From an uncultured Aquimarina sp. (lineage in GTDB: Bacteria; Bacteroidota; Bacteroidia; Flavobacteriales; Flavobacteriaceae), in the NCBI GenBank assembly GCA_947498765.1, contig CANMLG010000057.1, forward strand, positions 1-64,000: DNA of 64,000 bases. Direction: 5' to 3'. The translations under genes and the position numbers were made by a program. Numbering within the stretch: position 1 is the first letter of the stretch; every line of letters starts with the position of its first letter. Of the stretch, positions 10,501 through 17,971 are shown piece after piece. Below the pieces are notes generated by a model, which made no database searches, was not told the origin of the DNA, and worked only from the letters and a program-made list of their open reading frames with translations.

Positions 10501-12247
10501 CATTAGCCACCAAAGCAACTTCGGGAATAGATACGGGAAAATTACTAAACTTACCCGCTTTTTTATATCCAAAATAATCTGCCTGTAGTATGGGAGATGT
10601 GGTTTGTAAAACTAAATTTTGAAATTGAACGCCCTTAAAATTAGTAAGGGCTTTTTCATCAGTTTCTGGATTATTCTTGGCACTAATATCTAAGTATCCA
10701 TTGAGTATGGCTCGAGGTCTAAAGTTTCCGTTTTCAACTAAAAGTTCCACACTCGAATTAGGCGCTAATTGAGCCTTGGCCTGAAAGACATCGAAATTAA
10801 GTTCTTCCAAAGTGGATACACTAAGCCCATATTCTTCTTCACTAATAATTCCACTATAACCTAAACCTAAAGTTTCTATTTTTTCGCCTTTGGCATTAGT
10901 TGCCTTGGCATTTTTGGATATTGGTAATACAATAGCGCCACTAAAATCTGCTCCAATTAAATTGTTAGCCGCCAACTCCAAGCCAAATTTATCTACCGAA
11001 TAGGCCCAGGCTTTTGTATTTGAGGTGCGGCCAGATTTTAATGGAATCAAATTTTCGACCGAAAAATACCCCGAAACACCGTGGTTATCAATAATCATAT
11101 TTAAGGCATTAAAAGTAACCCGTTTGTTTTGCGAAATACTTTCCTCGGTTTTAAATTCTTTAGGTAAGGCAATTTGGAGCGATTGCACGTAAACCCCTCG
11201 CCAAGCTTCGCGGCTAGGTTGCAGTAATCCCTTTTCTTCGTAAAAATTAGGAAAATTCACCTCTGGTGTTCGCAAATCACTAAAATCAAAAGTAGCTTGA
11301 TTTGCCGTAAACATAAATTTATCAGGGTGCTTTGTTAATACGAAAGGGGATAGGCTTAACTCAATAACTAAATCATTCCAATCGGAACCCACCATATTGA
11401 AATTACCACGTACCCTGTTAGGTATTTGCACTTTTTTTTGAGCCGAATTAGTATACATTCGCGTCTCAGGTGCTAAATTTCCTTCATTATCTACAGGCAA
11501 CAGCATTTTTCGCGAAAATTGCACCTCCCCTTGTAAGCCTAATTCCTTTACACCATCACAATCAATAGTGATATACGTATTGTTTTGAGTAAGCCCTGTT
11601 TCCATATCAAAACCTCCTTTTAATGAAAACAACCAATTTCCTTTGTTAAACGGAATAAATACATCCCCTAATAACACCAAATTGGCTTGACCAATTAATC
11701 CGCCGCTATGAGAAAGTTTCACATTATTAGCCCCAAAAAACAACTGTATAGGCTCGCCTCGCTCATCAGTCTGTGGTAATTTGATACGTGCAAAAACAGT
11801 AAGTTCGGTGTAGTCTTTGGTAAACCTAGCTTTGGCGAAACCTATTTGGTAAGTAACCCCACTAACTTCATGCTGAATACCTACTGGCAAGGTTTGAATA
11901 TCTTCGTTGGAAAAGGTATCCACCCACTTCCCTGTCTCCTCAACTTCGTTAATTACTCCCTCTGCTTCTTGTCGATTATTTTTTACCTCTTGAAGAATTG
12001 GGTATTCACTATTTATTTGCTTGAAAGAAAATTCCGAAGCATTAGAAGCGTATTGAAATTCCTTGTTAGTTGTCGGATATTTTTTATCCAGCTCAAACAA
12101 TTTTTGTTTTAGTAATTTATTAACATTAAGGACTGTCCTTTTAGTTGAAGTGCTTGTAATCAAGGAATCTTTTACAATAGCTGCGTGAACACTACTTGAA
12201 AAAAGGCTACTGACCAAAAAAAAGAATAGAAGTAGTATTTTTTTCAT
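7505..12247 (-). CDS. Giant exported beta-rich protein of unknown function
   Basis: The 1580-aa protein starts with a clear signal peptide (residues 1-23, cleavage around SVHAA). Most of the chain (about 150-1130) is glycine-rich and alternates hydrophobic and polar residues, with recurring phrases of the type G..LSG...L and GPI....IFG. This suggests a long beta-sheet, solenoid or barrel-like structure. A PPPPP stretch occurs near residue 935. Around 1150-1290 there is an Ig-like segment (FEVTDESGKLIEGEMEW, then LPPNTKLKV) resembling SbsA-type Ig domains. No T9SS tail is seen. It is the first gene of the operon with the FN3 and SprB-repeat genes, and it diverges from the lipocalin-like pair at 12426. 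I do not recognise the family. An outer-membrane or periplasmic structural role is inference. Confidence 0.75.
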   Translation of the reverse strand: MKKILLLFFFLVSSLFSSSVHAAIVKDSLITSTSTKRTVLNVNKLLKQKLFELDKKYPTTNKEFQYASNASEFSFKQINSEYPILQEVKNNRQEAEGVINEVEETGKWVDTFSNEDIQTLPVGIQHEVSGVTYQIGFAKARFTKDYTELTVFARIKLPQTDERGEPIQLFFGANNVKLSHSGGLIGQANLVLLGDVFIPFNKGNWLFSLKGGFDMETGLTQNNTYITIDCDGVKELGLQGEVQFSRKMLLPVDNEGNLAPETRMYTNSAQKKVQIPNRVRGNFNMVGSDWNDLVIELSLSPFVLTKHPDKFMFTANQATFDFSDLRTPEVNFPNFYEEKGLLQPSREAWRGVYVQSLQIALPKEFKTEESISQNKRVTFNALNMIIDNHGVSGYFSVENLIPLKSGRTSNTKAWAYSVDKFGLELAANNLIGADFSGAIVLPISKNAKATNAKGEKIETLGLGYSGIISEEEYGLSVSTLEELNFDVFQAKAQLAPNSSVELLVENGNFRPRAILNGYLDISAKNNPETDEKALTNFKGVQFQNLVLQTTSPILQADYFGYKKAGKFSNFPVSIPEVALVANDYETSLIFGLSINLMSKGFSGSTRLKIQGEISDEDRKQRWRFKGLDLAAIAIDADLGGVQLSGALELMRNDPEYGNGFAAEIQGTFGGFGPITTKAIFGKKDFRYWYVDASVRGLKINIGPVQLSGFAGGASYRMTRRPGISASEFSPSGLSYLPNDNSGLGVKAMVIASIGDESALSIGAGFEIEFNKKGGMNRLGFFGEAKVMKALEFANPASAMQDQLQGMVNNEALQGVMDSKAGKTFLDKSTEEYPKSAAATATIEGKIGVNFDFVNDSFHADMELYVNTPGGFLQGYGPGGLAGWGVIHVSKKEWYAHLGTPSKKVGLRLGVGPISVETTGYFMVGDRLEGSPPPPPEVAEILGVELSELDYMRDENALSAGKGFAFGTNFKVDTGDLRFLIFYARFMAGAGFDIMLRDYGEASCKNTGKQIGIDGWYANGQAYVYLQGELGIRIKLFFIKKKIPIISAGAAVLLQAKAPNPIWIKGYLGGYYNLLGGLVKGRFRFKLEIGEVCELENASPLGGIKMITGLTPKENTNDVDVFAAPQAAFSMKVNEPIIIPDDQKDKTYKVLLDKFEVTDESGKLIEGEMEWATSKDRVTFYSTDILPPNTKLKVVTEVSFLEKVNGVFQTVNVDGQKAVEREERNFTTGEAPTHIPLHNIKYCYPVVNQKFVYAKEYKKGYIKLKRGQDYLFDSAQWESKVRLTDENDKNTITEMNYELADNQVNYAMTSLANKTGYTMTINSYPKNASTNSTTKTNKKETATNLDNDNTFVVTQNQANEVSNTGEIERLTYNFGTSEHATFVSKMRSIKTTNHLFDQRFEAIFLSAKINPNEGYELMELVGDAYSDNKPLVVAEATLKDDYFTKDIDPILYQKHPLTSKYTISRDPKIYGFKPSKALILSTSYLTSLEHDVDINWRKTRFPFRYDLALIYKEDYVSIRDRVLNDFTKGLIPSTQKALDIIDADFLQMRNGKYDVKLNYVLPGNKKNSSFIFKYTNPLRFR

Positions 12248-12386
12248 TTAAATAGCATTGTTGGTTACAAGTGGAAATTTCACTTAATATTTTTTTGTAA
12301 AAATAAGCACTTGAATCTTATAATGTTATAATCATATTGAAAGAATATTCCCTCAACAAAACCGCCGATTTTTTTGAATTAATACC

Positions 12387-12394
12387 TAGTTTTG
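12387..12394 (+). promoter_or_regulatory. Candidate Bacteroidota -7 element for the lipoprotein pair
   Basis: TAGTTTTG fits the Bacteroidota consensus TAnnTTTG and lies 32 nt before the ATG at 12426. No TTG -33 box at good spacing was found, so support is partial. Confidence 0.35.
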
Positions 12395-12412
12395 TCGCAA
12401 TCTAATTTAAAT

Positions 12413-12491
12413 ACACAAATTAATTATGAAAAAAATCATTTTAGGCTTAGGACTTATTATAGCTACTTTATTTTCTTGTAGCAGTGATGAT
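12413..12491 (+). repeat. 5' copy of a near-identical leader/signal-peptide repeat
   Basis: This stretch (13 nt of leader plus the first 22 codons) recurs at 12861-12939. Only 3 substitutions occur over the 66 coding bases and 1 in the leader. The rest of the two genes is much more diverged, so the 5' end looks recently duplicated or gene-converted. Confidence 0.85.
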
Positions 12492-12845
12492 GATGCTTCA
12501 AGTAACGCAGAAAACCCAATTGTTGGCGAGTGGCAAACAGTATCTTTTATAGGTAGAAATGGTGATATTGTAGAAGCTTCAACGTGCGAAAAATTAGCAA
12601 CACTTACAATCGATAATGATGGTGCATTTACCTCAACTTCACATACTAATGTTGGAAAAAATGAAGACGGTTCTGATAATTGCGAACCAGACGAACCAAA
12701 TTCCGGAACATATATCATTGAAGGTGATTCAATTACTGTTGTTGTCAATGAAGTAACCTCTATCGGCAAATTTACAATTGAATCTGGTAAACTAACAATT
12801 ACAAGAAATGATAATTCAACTTCAACTATTTATAAAAGAAAATAA
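12426..12845 (+). CDS. Lipocalin-like lipoprotein, copy 1
   Basis: This 139-aa protein has a lipoprotein signal (MKKIILGLGLIIATLFSCSS, lipobox Cys18) followed by an acidic SDDD stretch, typical of surface or periplasmic flavobacterial lipoproteins. Residues 30-139 form one lipocalin-like domain of the small Bacteroidota type: I.GEWQTVSF near the start, a conserved Cys in EASTCEK, GTYIIEGDSI in the middle, and a C-terminal ITRND..STIYKRK strand. The ligand is unknown. It is the first gene of a pair, 28 nt before the two-domain paralogue, and diverges from the giant-protein operon. Confidence 0.8.
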   Translation: MKKIILGLGLIIATLFSCSSDDDASSNAENPIVGEWQTVSFIGRNGDIVEASTCEKLATLTIDNDGAFTSTSHTNVGKNEDGSDNCEPDEPNSGTYIIEGDSITVVVNEVTSIGKFTIESGKLTITRNDNSTSTIYKRK

Positions 12846-12860
12846 ATTTACATAATCTAT

Positions 12861-12939
12861 ACACGAATTAATTATGAAAAAAATCATTTTAGGCTTAGGA
12901 CTTATTATAACTACTTTATTTTCTTGCAGTAGTGATGAT
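12861..12939 (+). repeat. 3' copy of the leader/signal-peptide repeat
   Basis: Partner of the repeat at 12413-12491. It covers the leader before the second ATG (12874) and the whole lipoprotein signal region. Confidence 0.85.
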
Positions 12940-13671
12940 GCTCCGAGCGATAATGACATTGCTAAAGATCAAATTAAAGGTGTTTACAACTTAGTTTTTG
13001 AATCGGAAGAAGGAGAAATTGAAGTACTTGATGATTGCAGAAAAAAAACGGCGCTAGAAATAACCGATGATGTATTTAAGCAACTTTATTTTTCTGGAAG
13101 TGATATTAATTGCAGAAATAGCAGTCTAATTACAGGTAGTTATACTATCCAAAACTCTTCGCTTTCCGCAAAAACTAATGATGGTGATTTTGAAATAGAA
13201 GTTACTTTTGAAGAAGATTTACTTGTTTTTACTTACACAACAGAAAATGAAGGAGTTGACGTAGAAAAATGGAAAAAAACTACTGCAGCATTCCCTACAA
13301 TCGAAGAAGAAGAAGAAGAAGAAATATCTCCTATAGTTGGTGAATGGCAACTAATTAGTTTGTTAATAGACGATATTGACGAAACAGAAGAATGCGACGA
13401 AGAGAATACTATTATCTTTAAAGATAATAGTATTAATACTGTTGAATTAATATTCAACGGAAACGAGGTGACTAGTACAGTTAATGAAGACGGCAGTGTT
13501 ACTGAAGAGGTAACTAAGTGTATTCCTGAAACTTTAAATGGAACTTTTAATAAAACTACTAGTACCATTACTATTAATAATGAGGACTCTGAAGAATTTA
13601 CTGTAAGCCTTGAAGATGGAAAATTAAAATTAAGTTCTGATGGATTTGTATACATCTATGAAAAAAAGTAA
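12874..13671 (+). CDS. Two-domain lipocalin-like lipoprotein, copy 2
   Basis: This 265-aa protein has almost the same signal peptide and lipobox (Cys18) as its upstream neighbour. It then carries two lipocalin-like domains, about residues 30-140 (IKGVYNLVFES ... GSYTIQNSSL) and 153-265 (IVGEWQLISLL ... GTFNKTTSTI). A run of seven glutamates encoded by (GAA)7 joins them. Each domain keeps a central Cys (DDCRKK, EECDEE). The layout suggests a tandem domain duplication after gene duplication. A strong hairpin terminator follows at 13694. Confidence 0.8.
   Translation: MKKIILGLGLIITTLFSCSSDDAPSDNDIAKDQIKGVYNLVFESEEGEIEVLDDCRKKTALEITDDVFKQLYFSGSDINCRNSSLITGSYTIQNSSLSAKTNDGDFEIEVTFEEDLLVFTYTTENEGVDVEKWKKTTAAFPTIEEEEEEEISPIVGEWQLISLLIDDIDETEECDEENTIIFKDNSINTVELIFNGNEVTSTVNEDGSVTEEVTKCIPETLNGTFNKTTSTITINNEDSEEFTVSLEDGKLKLSSDGFVYIYEKK
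13303..13323 (+). repeat. In-frame (GAA)7 microsatellite
   Basis: Seven GAA codons encode the polyglutamate linker between the two lipocalin-like domains. Slippage in whole codons would change linker length without breaking the frame. Confidence 0.85.
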
Positions 13672-13693
13672 GTGTTTGATTAAATAATTTTAT

Positions 13694-13731
13694 AAAACCA
13701 CGCTTATTAAACATCCAATAAGCGTGGTTTT
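13694..13731 (+). terminator. Intrinsic terminator after the lipoprotein pair
   Basis: A 15-bp perfect stem (AAAACCACGCTTATT at 13694-13708 with 13717-13731) encloses an 8-nt loop, and the right arm ends in TTTT. It separates the lipoproteins from the barrel gene that follows. Confidence 0.85.
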
Positions 13732-13748
13732 AATCATAAGAAAAAGTT

Positions 13749-16142
13749 ATAAGAAGTTTTTACAACATATCATTTACTATTTTCTTTTTATGGTTAAGCG
13801 CTCCAAATTGCTTATCACAAACTATTGATTACGAAACCATAAAAAAAAGTAAGCCCTTAAAAGTTAGTGGTATTGTTTCTGCCAACGGCGTGTATTACAA
13901 CTCCAACCAAAATGCCAGTCGTAATCCTTTTACGTACTTTTTACAAGGCACTTTGAATGTTTCTATCTACAGTTTTTCTTTACCAATTACATACAGTTAT
14001 AGTAATCAAGGAGAAGATTTAGGCTACCAATTGCCCTTTGATTTTAATAGACTGAGTTTACACCCCAAATACAAATGGATTACTGGGCATATTGGATCGG
14101 TAAATATGAACTTTTCGCCTTACACCCTAAGTGGACATCAATTTACTGGCGGCGGCTTAGAATTAACACCTAAAGGTCCTTTTAAAATAAGCCTAATGGG
14201 AGGGCGCTTACTCAAGGCTACTCCCGATGATGGCGACGCTAGAACTCAGCCTGCTTTTGATCGTATGGGCTACGGATTTAAAACTTCGTATGAAAAAGAG
14301 CGATACAAAATAGGCCTTATTACTTTTTATGCTAAGGACGATCTGAATTCCTTGGATAGCATTCCTGAAGCCCGTGGTGTACTACCACAAGAAAATTTAG
14401 TGATTAGTATTGAATCTCAGGTTAAATTAAATAATCAATTTACAGTACAGGCAGAATTTGCCAACACTGCCATTACCACAGATACCCGCACTGCTAAAAA
14501 TGAAGCTAGTGGTTTTTCATTAGTTAAACCTTTTTTTAACAACAGAGCTGCTACCACCTATTACAATGCCTTAAAAACGGGTTTGAATTACACACAAGGC
14601 AAAGTTAGCGTGGGTATTGGCTACGAACGTATTGATCCTGGATACACCACATTGGGCGCTTATTTTTTTAATAATGATTTTGAGAATATAACCGTAAATG
14701 CGACCAATTCCTTTTTTAAAGACAAACTGGTTTTAGGGATTGACATTGGTTTGCAACGTGACGATTTAGATGGCCAAAAAGCAAATAATACCAACCGAAC
14801 TATTGGTGCCGCCAATGCTACTTTAAGTCTAAACGAACGCTTAACCCTTACTGGTATGTATTCCAACTTTACCACTTTTACAAATATTAAACCCAATCAA
14901 TTTGAAGATATAAATGATAGTGATTTGACTGATGAAGCCGTAGAAGATTTGGATTTTAGGCAATTATCACAGACCGCCAACTTGAACATCAACTATGTAG
15001 TATCGCCCAAAAAAGAAGCCCACCAAAACCTAAACATCAACTACAACTTAAATGACGTAGCCAACGAGCAAGGGGGTATAGTGCGTATTGGAGATGCCTC
15101 TACATTTCACAATTTAAATATAGGTCATACCATTAGCTTTTCGGAACGCAACATTAGTATTACCTCTGCTATCAACACTACTTTTAATACGATCGGAAGG
15201 GAAGATGCTACCACATGGGGCCCCACTTTAGGCATCTCAAAAAGTTTTTTTCAAAAAACACTGACGAGTCGTTTTTCGGCTTCCTATAATCAATCAGATA
15301 ACACTGGAGGCAAAAGCAATGTTACCAACCTTAGGGCTGGTGCCAGCTATTCCTTAAAAAAAGTGCATAATTTTAATGTAAATGCCATTCAATTATTTCG
15401 GAATTCAGATAATTCAGCTTCTTTAAGTGAGTTTACGGCAACTTTTGGCTACAATTATGCTTTTGGCGTTAAAAAACCAAAACTCAATATTAAACTCCCT
15501 AAAAGAAATAAAATAACACACGACACTATTAGTATTGATTACAAAAAATATCATTACAAAAATACACCTATTAACATTACCCCTCAATTGGTAAAACTAC
15601 CTTTTAATGGGGATTTCCCGTACCTCACTTCCATTAGAAAAAAGGAACTACAAGATTTAGAAGAACAATTATACGATTCGGAAAAAAAGGATAAAAAAGT
15701 ATATAAAGTAGTTGCTTTAGCTTATTTGAAAAAACTTAGTGACTATGAGGATTTTGAAGCAAGTTATTACAATATGCTCTATTACGCTTATTTAAAACTA
15801 GGTCAAGAAGCTGAGGGAATAAGTTATAAGTTGGAGCGCGAATTGGATTATTTATTAGGAGAACTAGCGAATAAAAAAGGAAAAGGCACCTCTGAAGAAG
15901 AACGCGTTATTACTATCCAAGAACAACGCCTAGAAGCGCACAATAAATTATTGAGCACCTTAAAAAAATGGGCTATAACTCCGGATAAAATCACTAAAGC
16001 CGAAGGAGAATTAAAACTATTGAGAGACAAGTATTTAAAACGCGCTTTTGAATTGCATGACACCGGAAAAACCAAAGCACAGATTATCGAATTTTTAGAA
16101 GTTCGCTGGGCTGATTATTTCCATAAAAGAATTAGAGAATAA
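13749..16142 (+). CDS. Outer-membrane beta-barrel-like protein with helical C-terminus; non-canonical start
   Basis: The frame is open from a TAA at 13737-13739 to 16142. Codons from 13749 encode a convincing signal peptide (RSFYNISFTIFFLWLSAPN, then CLSQ), but no ATG, GTG or TTG precedes it. The first usable codon, GTG at 13890, lies beyond the signal sequence (750 aa from there). I place the start at ATA 13749 (797 aa), tentatively. About residues 50-560 alternate aromatic and polar residues in G-rich strands, as in an outer-membrane barrel. Residues about 590-797 are charged and helical (KKELQDLEEQLYDSEKK). Family not recognised. It sits near the giant-protein operon but runs the opposite way. 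A mutated start, an error in the sequence or true ATA/ATT initiation are all possible. Confidence 0.7.
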   Translation: MRSFYNISFTIFFLWLSAPNCLSQTIDYETIKKSKPLKVSGIVSANGVYYNSNQNASRNPFTYFLQGTLNVSIYSFSLPITYSYSNQGEDLGYQLPFDFNRLSLHPKYKWITGHIGSVNMNFSPYTLSGHQFTGGGLELTPKGPFKISLMGGRLLKATPDDGDARTQPAFDRMGYGFKTSYEKERYKIGLITFYAKDDLNSLDSIPEARGVLPQENLVISIESQVKLNNQFTVQAEFANTAITTDTRTAKNEASGFSLVKPFFNNRAATTYYNALKTGLNYTQGKVSVGIGYERIDPGYTTLGAYFFNNDFENITVNATNSFFKDKLVLGIDIGLQRDDLDGQKANNTNRTIGAANATLSLNERLTLTGMYSNFTTFTNIKPNQFEDINDSDLTDEAVEDLDFRQLSQTANLNINYVVSPKKEAHQNLNINYNLNDVANEQGGIVRIGDASTFHNLNIGHTISFSERNISITSAINTTFNTIGREDATTWGPTLGISKSFFQKTLTSRFSASYNQSDNTGGKSNVTNLRAGASYSLKKVHNFNVNAIQLFRNSDNSASLSEFTATFGYNYAFGVKKPKLNIKLPKRNKITHDTISIDYKKYHYKNTPINITPQLVKLPFNGDFPYLTSIRKKELQDLEEQLYDSEKKDKKVYKVVALAYLKKLSDYEDFEASYYNMLYYAYLKLGQEAEGISYKLERELDYLLGELANKKGKGTSEEERVITIQEQRLEAHNKLLSTLKKWAITPDKITKAEGELKLLRDKYLKRAFELHDTGKTKAQIIEFLEVRWADYFHKRIRE

Positions 16143-16153
16143 CATATTAAAAA

Positions 16154-16190
16154 AAAAACGAATGGATAGTAAAATATTCCATTCGTTTTT
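16154..16190. terminator. Bidirectional terminator between convergent genes
   Basis: A 13-bp perfect stem (AAAAACGAATGGA at 16154-16166, partner 16178-16190) has an 11-nt loop, with an A-run on the left and a T-run on the right. It serves the barrel gene and the convergent lipocalin-like gene. Confidence 0.85.
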
Positions 16191-16206
16191 CCTAACCATT
16201 ACGAAA

Positions 16207-16656
16207 TTACTTTTTTACAAAAACACTTTCATCACTTACTTCTCCTCCTGTTCTGATAAAAAGTTTATCACCTTCTATCCGTAAAAATTCAAATTCAACA
16301 TCTCCATCTGAAAAAGTAAATTGCAAACTTGGGTTTTCAACCTTATAAGTCCCCGTAAGTAACTCTCCTTTTATACAATCTGTAATTGATACTGAACCAT
16401 CAGCATTCACATCTTCAACAGCTTCGTATATTTGAAACGAAAATGTATTATCACTTTTAAACTCGTAAAATTCCTTCAAATTACATTCATTTGTAATATC
16501 TTGATTTTTCTCTTTTACACTTGTGGTTTGCCAAACTCCGACTAATGTACTATTGTCAACCTCTTTTAAGGCTTTGAAATTTTCAGTATCGTCATCCTCA
16601 CATGCTATAAAAAGACTCATCAAAGGTAAAATTACTAACAAAAATATTTTTTTCAT
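16207..16656 (-). CDS. Lipocalin-like lipoprotein, third paralogue
   Basis: The 149-aa protein has a lipoprotein signal (LILPLMSLFIAC-like, lipobox Cys19 followed by EDDD). It has one lipocalin-like domain with the same landmarks as the pair at 12426 and 12874: LVGVWQTTSV, a Cys in NECNLKEF, a second Cys in TDCIKGEL, GTYKVENPSL and a closing RIEGDKLFIRT strand. It is on the opposite strand and more diverged, so it is an older paralogue. Function and ligand are unknown. Confidence 0.8.
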   Translation of the reverse strand: MKKIFLLVILPLMSLFIACEDDDTENFKALKEVDNSTLVGVWQTTSVKEKNQDITNECNLKEFYEFKSDNTFSFQIYEAVEDVNADGSVSITDCIKGELLTGTYKVENPSLQFTFSDGDVEFEFLRIEGDKLFIRTGGEVSDESVFVKK

Positions 16657-17112
16657 ATTATAAATTTAAATCAAGTATTTATTAATCATTCAAATATATA
16701 ATTATTTAAAAAAATAAAAATGAAAGAAAAAACTTATGCTTTTGAATTTTAAATAACTATTTCACCATTGAATATAAAGATTAAAAATCGCAATTTAAAA
16801 CTCAAAATAACTAAAACTTCGTTTTTTTTAATTACTCAAACAAAACAACATATTCTTTTGCTTTAATAACAACATACACATGGAGAATATTTGTGCATTT
16901 TTTGTATAGCAATCGTATACAAAATTCGAGCTCCATTTAAGAATTGGACAGCAGAAATATATTAAAATTACCTGCCTTTGTTTTATGAAAAACTCAAAAA
17001 ATGAAATTTTATAAAAATTCATCCATAAACTTCACAACATGATCATAAAATCTTCGTTGAAGGTGTAACTTTGTTAGCTTTGACAAAAATAAATTTTCAA
17101 AAAAAATTATTT
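16657..17112. other. AT-rich intergenic region
   Basis: This 456-bp gap holds the folP 3'-end remnant (16827-16941) and the leader of the DUF2490 gene. Nothing else recognisable was seen. Confidence 0.6.
16827..16941 (-). pseudogene. Decayed copy of the 3' end of folP
   Basis: This stretch aligns in the same orientation with the folP 3' end at 18981-19094 (115 versus 114 bases). The first 37 bases (16827-16863) match at 34 positions, including CTCAAACAAAACAACA. The rest is weaker but still shows CTTAAA-GGA and CAAAAA blocks in register. On the minus strand it can be read as LNGARILYTIAIQK against folP LNGTTALHMIALQK. A stop and a frame slip have broken it. No other part of a second folP is visible upstream. 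Confidence 0.75.
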
Positions 17113-17964
17113 ATGCCAGTTCACTACTGTCACTCAATAAGAAACTATTCTTTTAAGAACATCCTATTTTTAGTTCTTGTAATAATTCCTTTAATAACTA
17201 TTAAAGCTCAAGATCAAAATTCAAATGAATTCAGCACTTCTCAATTTAAAGAACCTATAACCAAATATTGGATCAATACATATGGAAATATTCGAATATC
17301 AAAAAAATTCTTTTGGGTTGCACAAACTCATTTTCGTTTTGAAGAAACTAAAGAAACTCCATTTATTGGTCAGGTAGGCCAAATTTATAACCGTCATGCT
17401 TTAGGATATATTTATTCAAAAAAAATAAATTTTGCTTTGGGGGGTGTTTTACGCCTTAATTTTGATACTAAAAATCAAAGTACCACACGTAATACAATTC
17501 CTGAATACCGAATTTGGCATCAATACCAATTTGCAATGCCCGTTGGACATGCTATTGCTTATCATAGGTTTAGAATAGAACACCGGTGGAGTAAAAGTTT
17601 TAAAGAGAATAGTACATTTATTTTTAGAAATCGCTGGCGCTACATGTTCCGTCTTAAAATACCAATTAATACCACCAAAATTCAATCAAAATCATTTTAT
17701 ATAGCTCCCGAGGCTGAATTAATAATGCAAAGCGGAAAAAAAGTAGTTAATAGTCCTATGGAAGACCTTCGTTTACATACAAGTTTTGGTTATATATTTT
17801 CACCTAAACTAACTGTTGCTGCTGGTGCAATGTACAATATGGGACAGAATTTGGATAATGGAGCCATTTGGAAACAAGGGTGGACCATACGAACACATGT
17901 ATACTTTTCTCCCGATTTTAGAAAAGCTAAAAACAAACTGCCTGAAATTCATTTTAGAGATTAA
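17113..17964 (+). CDS. DUF2490 family protein, probable outer-membrane barrel
   Basis: The 283-aa product is counted from ATG 17113; an in-frame TTG at 17071 would add 14 residues that do not look like a signal peptide start. A hydrophobic segment (ILFLVLVIIPLITIKA, about residues 17-34) ends in AQ, giving an exported protein. The body fits DUF2490: aromatic beta strands such as TKYWINTYGNIRI, HRFRIEHRW and RNRWRYMFR, and a C-terminal RTHVYFSPDF strand, which suggest a small outer-membrane barrel. The MORN-repeat gene starts 7 nt downstream. Both genes lie between the folP 3' remnant and folP itself. The function is not known. Confidence 0.75.
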   Translation: MPVHYCHSIRNYSFKNILFLVLVIIPLITIKAQDQNSNEFSTSQFKEPITKYWINTYGNIRISKKFFWVAQTHFRFEETKETPFIGQVGQIYNRHALGYIYSKKINFALGGVLRLNFDTKNQSTTRNTIPEYRIWHQYQFAMPVGHAIAYHRFRIEHRWSKSFKENSTFIFRNRWRYMFRLKIPINTTKIQSKSFYIAPEAELIMQSGKKVVNSPMEDLRLHTSFGYIFSPKLTVAAGAMYNMGQNLDNGAIWKQGWTIRTHVYFSPDFRKAKNKLPEIHFRD

Positions 17965-17971
17965 AAAAATC

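Noticed and set aside
12407-12769. 120-codon minus-strand frame over the first lipocalin-like gene
   Set aside because: It is the antisense shadow of a well-supported lipoprotein.
16828-17022. 64-codon minus-strand frame
   Set aside because: It runs through the folP remnant in a different frame and has no protein-like features of its own.
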